This document shows positions 34,856 through 44,920 of a stretch of 64,000 nt of DNA, piece by piece. Both the position numbers and the translations under genes were made by a program. Position 1 is the first letter of the stretch, and the number at the start of each line of letters is the position of its first letter. The DNA comes from Diplosphaera chodatii (lineage: Eukaryota > Chlorophyta > Trebouxiophyceae > Prasiolales > Stichococcaceae), in contig JAALGY010000021.1 in the NCBI GenBank assembly GCA_032358165.1, positions 992,001 to 1,056,000 of the forward strand, in the 5' to 3' direction. The notes under the pieces are model-generated. The model saw nothing but the letters and a program-made list of their open reading frames with translations, made no database searches and was not told where the DNA came from.

Positions 34856-35786
34856 ACCACTTTCCGTTTTCACCGTGCCAGGGGAAGCGGCCCCCTGGCA
34901 CGGCCTGCCGCTGCTCTCATACGCATCGTCATCGCCTTCGCCACTCTTGCTCGCCTCCACGAGCAGCGCGCCGGCCTTGCTTTCCATCTCAGCAGCCCAA
35001 CTGTTGCCATCCCGGCAGCACAACACCTCCACCAGCAAAATCTGACGTCCACACCGCTTCTACGCTCACACAGCCACTCATCACCTTCCTCATCGTCGTT
35101 CAACCGCAAGCGCTCAAACGGAAAGTCCACAGTCGCCGCCTCCGACCCCCAAACCACCCAGCACGCCTCCACAGGCCAGCCCCTTCACGCCGTCTCCTAC
35201 GGTTCTACGCCTTCACCATCACCTTCAGCAGCTTCTACATCGTCGTAGGAGCCGCCTGCAGCCGGCCCTGCGTCGCCAGCCGGACTTCGGGGGCAGTTCG
35301 GTTTGGCGATCAGCAGGGATCCCGCAGCACAGCGGTTTCGGAAACCGGCTTCACAGCCTGGCCGGCGTCGTCACAGCTCTGCAGCCATCACACACGGCGT
35401 CATGATACGCTCTGACAGCCGTTAGCCCGCCATCAGCCTTCACAGCAGCCGCTTCAGCCGCCTGCGCAGCATGCGCGACTGCGCTGCTGCAGGCTTGGTC
35501 ACCCTGTAGCGGCCAGGCGCACATCTAGCGTTCAGCGGCGTACAGCATCCACCTAAACAAACAAACAAACAAACAAACAAACAAACAAACAAACAGCATC
35601 CACCTACGCAGCTTCAGCAGCGCCTTGGCTCTTGTCAGATCCGGTTTGCAGCAGGTTAGGGGAGCCTGCTGTAGATTGGCGTCTGGCATCAGCTGCGCCG
35701 CCTTGCCATCGACAGCCGACACTCACAGACCTCTCTTCTCAGGCTGCAGATGCACATACCCGCGGCTGTGTCACAGTGTCATATCT
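34856..35786 (+). repeat. module B copy B3
   Basis: As B1 but shorter at its 3' part (it ends at GTGTCATATCTCACCGGG) and with a tail-only (CAAA)n insertion at 35556-35592. The hairpin is at 34875-34901. Confidence 0.8.
35556..35592 (+). mobile_element. tail-only (CAAA)9 insertion with 14-bp TSD
   Basis: ACAGCATCCACCTA stands at 35542-35555 and again at 35593-35606 with only (AAAC)n between. B1 has the site once. The long TSD makes slippage an unlikely cause. Confidence 0.85.
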
Positions 35787-36326
35787 CACCGGGACTATTG
35801 CCTTGCGCTGCTCTCATGGGCCCTGCATTCCCCTGCGGTTTCAGTGTCCTCCATCTGCACAGTTCGACACTTGTTGTGTGATATCTTCCCTTACCGCTAT
35901 CCATCCATACCGATATGACATTCTTTTCGCCGCCCTCACGTTCACACGTGAGACGCCGCATTGTGCCGCAGAGCCTTCCGGTCAAAGGTCCTTTTCCATC
36001 GCTATTTGCACTTCCCTTACCGCTATCCATTCATTGGACACCGTTCAGGGACCGGGTTCGATCCCTGGCGGTGGCGGAAGTTTCGGGTCTAGTTCCGTGT
36101 GGGACCAACCCACCCCACCCTATGCAAGTGGTTGCTTCGGCAATCTGCCCTCCATGGTTTGTGTATATAAGTCGTTGAAAAACGCAATACACAAACAGCC
36201 TTCCGGTCAAAGGTCCTTTTCCATCGCTATTTGCACTTCCCTTACCGCTATCCAGAGCCTTGTTCTTGAGCTTGGTTCTGGTCTGGACGCCCTGTGTAAA
36301 AAAGAAACAAACAAACAAACAAACAC
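35787..36326 (+). mobile_element. module T copy (plus), split by R4
   Basis: Left part 35787-35977, right part 36253-36326 with tail (AAAC)n. The left part contains a small scrambled segment (TCTTCCCTTACCGCTATCC) that derives from R4. Confidence 0.8.
35978..36252 (+). mobile_element. R4 insertion, 1.2 units, with 9-bp TSD
   Basis: Starts CCGGTCAAAGG (the last fifth of a unit), then a complete unit ending CCGCTATC. CAGAGCCTT flanks it (35969-35977, 36253-36261). Confidence 0.88.
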
Positions 36327-36530
36327 CTCACCTACCAGCACCCGCCGTCGCCTTCACCTCCACCTTCGGTCCCATCCTGGACTCCCACCGCCGCTCACCC
36401 TCACCTACACCCTCACACCTCACCTGCCTGCACCCGCCGTCGCCTTCACCGTCACCTTCGGTCCCATCCTGGACTCCCACCGCCACTCACCTTCACCTGC
36501 ACCCTCACACTTCACCTGCCAGCGCCCGAT
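36327..36530 (+). repeat. minisatellite array V9
   Basis: About 2.2 units, cut off at CCAGCGCCC and joined to ATCAAGAACAAGAGCAAG from the start of module A. Confidence 0.9.
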
Positions 36531-36572
36531 CAAGAACAAGAGCAAGAGCAAGACCAAGACCTTAGTAGGTCT

Positions 36573-38131
36573 CAGACACTGTATGCTGATGTGCCCATGG
36601 CACTGCAGTTTGAGGGGGGAATGTCCGACACATTTCAGAGCACTCTGGGGGTTAAGCAGGGATGTCCACTATCTCCAACCCTTTTTGGAATTTACATTGA
36701 CGATTTCCAAGCGGAGCTGGAGGCCGCCGGCGCGGACCTGGACCTGCCCACCCTGTGTGGTGTGCAGGCACCTGCCCTCTTCTATGCAGATGATCTGGAC
36801 CTGGTGTCCACATCCGTACGCGGCCTGCAGGCGCAGCTCGACCTGCTGGAGTCGTACTGCAAACGCTGGCGCCTCACCGTCTAACGTGAAGAAGACTAAG
36901 GTCGTGGTGTACGCAGCCCAGGCTGCGGCACCACCGGTTCTCACCTACATGCATGCTCCCATCGAAGTGCTGGACTCGTTTACATATTTGGGGGTTGACA
37001 TCTTCAATCGTAGTTCTTTTGCTGCCGCTAGCATCGGCAGAGCGGCCTCCGCCCAGCGCGCCGCACTTGCATTGCAGCATCGTTGCCATGACCTAAGCTT
37101 GCATGACCCAGCACTGCAGCTGCACTTGTTCGATGCACTAGTACGTCCTGTTATGCTTTATGGTGTCGAAACATGGGGTCCTGGGGCGCTGTGCGGTAGT
37201 GGCATGGGCACTTGTGAGCTTGTCCATCGGAAGTTTCTTCGGTCTGTTCTTGGTGTGCGCACAGGCACTCCCAACGTGGCGGTGTTGGGGGAGCTTGGGC
37301 GATTCCCGGTGGCACACACGGCAACGCTGGCCATCTGCCGGTTCTGGAATCGGCTGGTCGCGATGCCGGACACACGCCTCACCAAGCAGGCATTCCTGGA
37401 GAACTGTGCTCTGGCCACCCGGCCGGGGCGCAGCAAGACCAGCTCAGCATGCTGGGCTGCCCAGGTGTGCTCGTTCCTGCACTTCATGTCACCCATCGTT
37501 GACGGCGTGCCGCAGCGCATTGACACTTCGGTTGTCAGTGCACACCTGCAGCGCCGCACATTCGATGCTGTGAATGGCAGCGACTTGCGCAAAGTGCGTG
37601 TGTGGCTGGGAGTCAGGGGCCCTGTGAACGGTGACAACTACCAGCTGGCCGGCTACTTGCAGGCAGTCGCCTCCAAGACCGGTCGTCGGCGGTTAGCACA
37701 GTTTCGGATGGGCAGTCACATGCTGGGGGTGGAGACAGGGAGGTGGCAGCGTCTGCCGCGGGCAGAGCGGCTGTGTCAGCGGTGTAGCTGCGGCGTGGTG
37801 GATGATGAGGCGCACATGGTCTGGGGGTGTCCAGCTCTAGTAGATCAGAGGGTGCAGCATTCTGAGCTGTTTCAGGACAGCGACATCACCTCAGTGGCGG
37901 ACTTTATGCAGCAGGATGCCGGGCAACTGGCAGCCTTTTTGCGGGTTTGTCATGATCATTGTGCAGAGTTGGAGGGGTGTACATCCAACCGGGATTGAGT
38001 GGAACCATTCTGTCAGCGGGGAGTGAACGGTTTCGGCCACGACTCGTTGTGCATGTTGCTCTGGGTTATTCCGCCAGAGCCTGTGGCTAGGCCAAAATGG
38101 CCCACCACCAGTATGTAATCAATGTCAATGT
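36573..38131 (+). mobile_element. LINE copy g, 5'-truncated
   Basis: Begins within the reverse transcriptase (near the QFEGGMSDTF segment), contains KQGCPLSPTLF and FYADDLDLVS, and runs to TSNRD with stop at 37998, then 3' UTR and (TCAATG)n tail. An extra T at about 36882 shifts the frame between RT and the YLGVDI segment. The 3' open frame of about 370 codons is otherwise intact. Confidence 0.9.
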
Positions 38132-38539
38132 CAGTAGCATGGCAACACCTAGCAGCGGCCACCCGCGGAGCCCGCGCGAATGGGAGCACCTGCCACAGAA
38201 GACCCTGGTGCCCGGTGTTGTGCATATCGGACAGCTTGCGGCGTCAGCCGCCAGCCCTCTGTTGTTTGCCAGCGCCAGCCCTCAGTCCCTGGGTTTGGTT
38301 GCTTTCACCAGCATGCAGGGCGCCTCGCGGCGTATCCGGTCCCAGCGGGCCCAGAGCTCGGCGTACTTGTACGCAACCGGTCCCTGCATGTCTGCGCGGG
38401 GTTTTCTGGGTTTACCCGCGGGTGCCGTGGCACGTGGACAGACAGACGTTACGACTTTCTTAGGGTGATAGACACGCAGCGGTGAGTGCGTGGCATCGCT
38501 GCTGCCGCCGCCGCCAGGTCCCCGCACTTGTACGACCAT
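38132..38539 (+). repeat. module A copy A6
   Basis: Starts at AGTAGCATGGCAACACC after the LINE tail and ends at the start of module T; a few small deletions relative to A1. Confidence 0.8.
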
Positions 38540-38970
38540 TAGGTAGCCTTCCTCATCGGGACTATTGCCTTGCGCTGATCTCATGGGCCCTGCATTCCCT
38601 TGTGGTTTCAGTGTCCTCCATCGACATATTTCGGACATGACGTTTCGAGGACATACTCAGCCGCCCTCGCGTTCACACGTGAGACGCCGCATTGTGCCGC
38701 AGAGCCTTGTTCTTGAGCTTGGTTCTGGTCTGGACGCCCTTTGTCAAAAACAAACAAACAAACAAACATGGGCCCGGCATTATTCCCTTGTGGTTTCAGT
38801 GTCCTCCAACGACATATTTCGAACAGAACGTCTTGATGATCTACTCAGCCGTCCTCACGTACACACGTGAGCCGCCGCATTGTGCCGCAGAGCCTTGTTC
38901 TTGAGCTTGGTTCTGGTCTGGACGCCCTTTGTAAAAACCAAACAAACAAAACAAACAAAAACCAACTTCG
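38540..38970 (+). mobile_element. two module T copies in tandem, right edge of the island
   Basis: Copies at 38540-38768 and about 38769-38970, each ending in (CAAA)n. The second starts part-way (ATGGGCCCGGCATTATTCCC). Beyond 38970 the sequence becomes single-copy. Confidence 0.8.
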
Positions 38971-40006
38971 AGTGGTTGAAAACCGAACCCAGCCAATTTT
39001 TAGAAATTTTCACTCAGCAACGGTGTCAAATATATCAAAGCTTATACAGTGCATCATGCTGATGTCCTTTGGGGCGCTCAGACTGCAATGCGGACAGGGA
39101 TAACGAACACAAGTGACCATTGAAAGTCTGCGCAAGCCCACCAGAAAGTTACTCTTCGCCTGCGCGGATGTGCACGGAGGCCAAAAATAATTCAATATAG
39201 CTGGGTGCGCATAGATGCTGAGCAATACGGTAAACTCATATGCTGGAAACAGAGTGGGCGTTCAACTGCGGAGCAAAATATGACAAATCTCGATCTCTAA
39301 GAGTCTAGCACGGTTTCCCGTGTGATAACACCGAAGTTACTATCATTCATTGTACTGCACAAGATACAGGGATCATTTCATCGCCGCAAAAATGTACGCG
39401 TATGCCATGCCGATGCTTTGATGTTAGCCCATGCAACGAATGAGCGGGGCCGACCTGCACACACAAAGCGAAGAGCAGTAAGGCAAAAGCAAGGAAAAGC
39501 AAGCAAAAGAAAGAAAAGCACAACTGAAATCGACCCAAACCCAAGTGACTGAATATAAAATATGCAGATGGTGCTTGCAAATGGCAAAAACTGGAACAGC
39601 AGCAGCAAGCACACAACGCTCCCTACCTACCAGTATGGCGCCCGTTTCCCCAGGGGTGGACTTTGGTGGAGGATTAGACAGAAACACAGTTTCTCTGGAG
39701 CAAGTATACAACTGGAGATACTTGGAGAAACAAGGTTCAACTTGAAATTTTTCTGGAATTTCCTCCAGCCACAAATGTGTGGCAGTGGCACGGTGTGTTG
39801 TCATGCTCAGGCTGTCGGTAGAAATGCATCTGGTGGGGCAGATGACTGCTTGGACGAGCGAATAGTGCATTTGGGTGGCGTGCAGATGCACGAAAGGCCT
39901 AGAAAATAAGCTTCAGATGCAGAAGACCTCAGTAGTTATGTTTCGTTGGTAGGCCCTCCACTATGTGTGCACACTTCAATTCCAGTCAACTGCCACATCA
40001 TCACTG
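38971..40006. other. no recognisable gene
   Basis: Lower GC than the arms, with an A/G-rich stretch at 39480-39530. Open frames at 39322-39552 (+) and 39424-39891 (-) have no motif I recognise and no clear splice context. Confidence 0.45.
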
Positions 40007-41071
40007 CTAGTCATCGTCCTTAAAAGGGTATTGCTCTGTGTTCTGCGAAATCAAACGCAGTCGCAGCTCGTAAGCATCATCCCCTCTGAGCACGTCCCGC
40101 TCGAACCCACACTCAACATTTATATTGACCTGCACTGCCAATGCATTGCTCAGTTGGTGTAACAAACTTGTGATGGCAAGAGCAACCACTAGGCACTCAG
40201 CACTGTACAGGACCTAATGCCAGGCCTCCGTACTGCAGATTCACCATCTCTAAAGCGCCGCGGATGACTCCACATAGTAGCTGGCAATACGACAGCTGCT
40301 GGCAACCTTCTGGTAGCTCCACGAAGTCTGTGAGCAAATTGTCGTCTAAAACCTGTTTCGCAGTGAACACAGAGGTTGCAGATGTTGGGTGTTGATGCTT
40401 TTTATATCGTGCATCACGAGCAGGAAGTCCTACAGCTGCCAAGGGAGCTTGCCAAAAACACCATACCAGGCTGCACTGTGTGTTGTCTGAATTCCAGTTT
40501 GTCACCGACGCCGTAGTGTTCAAAAACATTTTGAATCCAACCTGCGAGAGCAACGAACGTTCACACCTGCACGTATTGGACTGAGTGCGAACTCTGAACA
40601 TGCGCATTACAGCCCCACCTTTGCAACCTTCTCGGCTGTCTCCTTGAAGTCCCCGCATGTTGTGGTTCTGGAGTTGGCAAGGAACTCGTCGATGAGCCTG
40701 ATGCCAATGTTGTAGCCCCTACAAGGCACAAACGCATTTGTAGAGCTCGCTGTGGCACTGCACGTCCATTGCTATGGTATGCTCATGTCAGCAACTGGCA
40801 GTAATATTACTATGGCAGCTGTCGTGTTCCGGGAACCAGGGCGACATGGCGAAGCTTGAAACTTGGCCTACATGCGATCGAGCTGCTTGTTGACCTCCTC
40901 CATATCTTCGTGGTCGGTGATCAACTGCCGCACGACGGATCCGTAGGTGAGGCTGAGCACCTCCGCATTCTGCAAGGTCAGCCATTTCTGTCACATGTGT
41001 GCGATACCAGCCAGCTGCAGCGCGCAGATACTGGTGTCAGATGCTTATCAACCACTCACGATGGTCTCCAT
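40007..41071 (-). CDS. TRAPPC3: TRAPP complex subunit TRAPPC3 (BET3)
   Basis: Six exons (41071-41060, 40969-40872, 40718-40619, 40541-40467, 40352-40245, 40129-40007) give 171 residues, the family's usual size. Visible BET3 signatures: LTYGSVVRQL, VNKQLDRMGYNIGIRLIDEF, TCGDFKETAEKVAK, VGFKMFL, SVTNW, LTDFVELP and LLCGVIRGALEMV. Cys58 in TTTCGDF corresponds to the Cys that is acylated and buried in mammalian BET3. BET3 is a core subunit of TRAPP, the tether and Rab GEF of ER-Golgi traffic. The first coding exon is only 12 nt, placed by the METI|NAE join; a different start exon is possible. The C-terminus ends KDDD. Confidence 0.93.
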
Positions 41072-41701
41072 GGCGGCAAACGTGAACTTCTGGCTGCTTA
41101 TCAACACCGCTGGGACACCAGGATGCAGACGTCGCGCCCCGTGCAGCAACAAGTCAGCAGGTCACCAAGCACAGTCGCATCTGCACGCTGCGGATTTCAA
41201 CGCAGCAACTGCAGACCCAGAGAGGTGGATGAAACCCGTGCAGTGTCTCTGTCTGCAAGTCCTGATCCTGCTGATGGACCCTCTCCTGACGACTTTGGGA
41301 AGCGTGCCAACAGATCAACATACAGTACCGGTCACAAGGCAAGCGAGTAGAGGGGGCGGCTGAGCTTTTCGCAGACGCGCGGAGTGTCCAGAGTGCTTGC
41401 AAGGGTTCTCAGCAATCCGACATGCACAGTTTTGTAGATCCTGCAAATGTGCCATGTCGACATGACGGGGAGTCGCAGATCCTTGGGCTTCGCTACACGT
41501 TAGCGCGTGACTGTGATAGCCGCTGAAGCGCTGGTCATTCTCTGTTGTCAACATCGCGCGACTCTCCACCGGTCCGCGCATCTAAGCTTTCCAGTGGCGC
41601 GCAGCTGACTGCGAGCGCCGGCATTCTCGGGAGGCCGCTCCTATGTGCCCTTGACCCAAGCCAGATGCACGCACCGGGCAGCTCCAGCTCGTCCATGGTT
41701 G
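41072..41701. promoter_or_regulatory. divergent spacer, TRAPPC3 / lipase
   Basis: Between two outward-facing starts. Upstream exons of the lipase may lie here, since its modelled start is only a plausible ATG. No other gene is seen. Confidence 0.4.
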
Positions 41702-44700
41702 ATGGATGCTATTCGCCAGCGATTTTGCGCAAGCTTGCAAGCGGACACATACGACGATGCGCAGGTGCAGCGCAGCCATATGCATACATCAGAGAGCAGG
41801 GGCTTGCACTGGCTGCCTTGCTTGCTCGCACTCATGCTGACCATATTCAACACGCTGCAGGACTGTGTCAACGCGCTGCTGCTGAGCGAGTGTGTTTACA
41901 AGGCCTGTGATGGCGGTCCGCATTCCGCAGCAGCAGCAGTCACTCAGTGGAAACAACAGTTTGGCGAAACCTGCACTCTCACACGGCTGCAGTGCGCGCT
42001 CCCGCACGTCCAGCACAGGTGAGCAGCCTACTGTGACCCCATATATGACAGTCACTGTATGTCTTGCATATGTCTGACCATGGCACCATACAGGCGCAAT
42101 ATGCCGCAGGTATGTTTTGGGCAGCGCGCGCGATGCACTTTATGTGGCGTTGCAAGGGACCAAGTACGGCAGGGATCTGGTGACAGACCTGAATTTTTGG
42201 TTCAACCCTGTGTGGGAGGACGCTGATGAGCAGCTGTTGGTGAGCACCTCGACTAAGACTCTGAAACATCAACAGATGGTGGATCATAACCAGTGCATGT
42301 TCCAGGTTGCTTTCAAGGCCATCGCTGCACGAGCGTGTGCAAGCCAAGAGTTCTCGTGGTTGCAGTCGGCCCATCGTGGCTTCTTGGAGCGATCACGGCA
42401 GGTCCCAGCAGAGGCACTGCTTGCATGGGCACGGCAGCATGGCAGGCGCCTTGTCTTCTGTGGACACTCCTTGGGCGGTGTGTGCTAGTTCAGCTGCAGC
42501 ATTACTGTCACACTGAAACGACACACTTTCACAGCGACAGTTGCGTGACTCCGACACCCAATGCAGGTGCTGTGGCGGTGCTGTGCACGCTGAGATTGCT
42601 CCGTGGCCTGGGCGACAATGCTGCCCAGCGCAGCGTCCGCTGCATCACCTTTGGCATGCCAGCTATTGGGAATGCTGCCTTGGCAAACCATGTCAGCCTT
42701 CTTGGGTGGCATCACTGCTTCACAAGCTTGGTCCTCCCAGGTGCATCTGCGTGCAGATGACAGGAAGTTGTGGGTATGCTGAAGCCTGCATCAAGCTGGC
42801 TGGATGTACCCTTCCACGGCTCAAACCCCTTCTGTTGCATGCAGAGGATCCTGTGCCTCGACTCATGGGGACAGCAGCCTCCCCTCCAGGTCGAGCTCTG
42901 GCTGCTGCAGAGGCGGAAGCAGCATTAGGGCAGGCCCAGCCTGGCTCAGGCAGTGCACACGCAGCTGCCCTGGAGCCACATTTAGCCAATCATGCTGCTG
43001 ATAGCAGCCAAGCAGCTGCAGCACAATATCCCGCTGCGAGCGTGCCTGGCCACCTGCAACGATGGAGCACGCTGCGCAAAGCGGCAATTGCAGGCATTGC
43101 CGGTCTCCAGCAGGCTCTGCCGCTGCAGTCACGCTTTGTGCACTTTGGCAACTACTGCACCTTGCCGAGGCTCATGCAAGAGGAGCAGCAAGTCGAGCTG
43201 GATACCCCTCTGAATGTCAAGGCAGCTGCGGCTGGGTGAGTGTTCGCCAGTGTATTCTTAGTGCCTGTGCCACCGTCTGTCATGCACACAAGGTCGCTCT
43301 TGAATAGATGGTCATCAGCGCTGATCATTTGCATCAATGTCAGTGCTTTTCAGAGTGTTGACATTATTTTTGGTGGTCATCAATTATGTGCAGGTCCAGG
43401 CTGCTGCTTGCGGGCCACCGCATGCCATCATACCGTGCGCGCGTGTTGGGGCTTGCCGGAAGGTTGACGAAAGCACACAGCAGCGCAGGCGCTGATGTGG
43501 TACTGAGCGACGCGCTTGCTCCCCAGCTGGCAGATGTGACTGCCAGCACGCTGCACCCGCCACTGCCGCCTGCATGGCCAAGCAGATCCGCTGATGCTGC
43601 GGCTGATCAGCCAAGGCTGCAGGCCAACCGCAAGTATTCTAGGGCTTGGCAGTGGCTGCCAAGTGTCACCGGCCACAGTGCCACTGGCGAGCCTTCAAGT
43701 AGCGTGCGGCTGCGCATCAGCCTTCAGGCATCACGAGATGCGGCAGCACTCTACAGCATCACTAGTGCACGACTACGGCAGCCGGGCAGGGCATCGCTGC
43801 CGATGCCTTGGGCGATGCAGATCAGCGCTCCCCCTGTGCAACTGGACGAGGATCCAGCAATTGGCAGCGCAGACGCACCTGGCAGGTTGGGCCTCTGGCT
43901 TACAAGCGCCCTCTCCAGCGCCAGATTGCAGCACACGCACCAGCAGCCGCAGGCAGCTGTGCGGCACCCGGTCTTGGAGACCGTACTGCCGATTGCACAC
44001 GCACAGCAGGTGCTTGCGCAGCAGCAGATGGTGCTGAAGCTGCGCTCGGATTTTGTGGAGGCAGCTGTGACTGTGCAAGTCCGGCATCAGCTGCTGTGGG
44101 TGCTTGGCGGGTCAGCAGAAAGCGCTGCCCAGCTGCTGGTGCCCACAGTACCTGGTGCTGCCCCGTCTGCCAGCATCGCCCGCTCCGCAGACACCGCTGT
44201 GCCATCAAGCGACGCCTGGAGCAAAGCACGATTTTGGCCGCCGTTGGCGTCCTCAGCAGTACATCCTCCCGCTGCCAACCTGCCAATTGGCCTGCAGTAC
44301 TTGCACTTCGCCAGCACCACAGCCAGGCTGGACCAGCACTGTGCTGCCCTGCTGCAGTTGCTGCGAAAGCAGCCAGCTAATTGCAGCTGTGCAAGTCATT
44401 CGGGGCGTTTGACAGCATACCCAGCGCTGTGGCAGAGGCTGCTGGGTGCCGCGCGTGTGGCGTGGATGCCGCCCTCAGCGCGCCGCATGCTGCAGGCAGA
44501 CCAGCTGCCGCAGCTGCTCTTGTGCATCATCTCGCCTCAGGACTCGCAGCTGACGGCCGTGGGTCACGCATGTGCAGCTGCTGCAGCGGCCGGCATCGAG
44601 GTGCTGATAGCCGTGTCGCCAGCACAGGCAGACAGTTTGGCCGTGGTTCTGGAGCGCCACCGCACCGGGGGATGGCATCCTGTCGTGCTGCAGCTCCATG

Positions 44701-44819
44701 GGTGGGCAGGTGACGGACCCCACCAATCCAGTGCCATGGATGTGCTGGAGCAGCTGTACAGGATGATGGTGCGCATAGATGTCAGGAGCAGCGTGCCAGT
44801 CAGCACATCCAAACTATAA
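41702..44819 (+). CDS. class 3 (alpha/beta-hydrolase) lipase, long plant-type
   Basis: Seven exons: 41702-41764, 41861-42018, 42110-42239, 42306-42477, 42567-42740, 42845-43235 and 43394-44819, giving 837 residues if the start is right. The catalytic core is clear: YVLGSARDALYVALQGTK, then HRGFLER, the nucleophile elbow GHSLGG with Ser near residue 172, VRCITFGMPAIGN, GWHHCF and EDPVPRLMG with the probable catalytic Asp. This order matches the large lipase class 3 proteins of plants (for example Arabidopsis At3g07400, from memory). The last exon adds about 475 residues rich in Ala and Gln, without a domain I can name. Its end (LLLCIISPQDSQL … HGWAGD) looks conserved rather than random. Likely substrate is an acyl lipid; location unknown. 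Stop is 101 bp from the opposing stop of DRS1. Confidence 0.88.
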
Positions 44820-44920
44820 GATAGTTGGTGTCCGCCGAGTTGCTTGAACTGTGTTTTCAGACGATGTCTGTCTCTGAAAACACCATACCGCATGTACAAT
44901 GCACCATGGTTTCAGCTCCT

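Noticed and set aside
39424..39891. 155-codon minus-strand frame
   Set aside because: No recognisable domain, low-complexity Phe/Leu/Cys content, and no splice context.
42541..43239. A separate gene within the lipase
   Set aside because: Its second half is lipase exon 6; the first half is another frame over exon 5.
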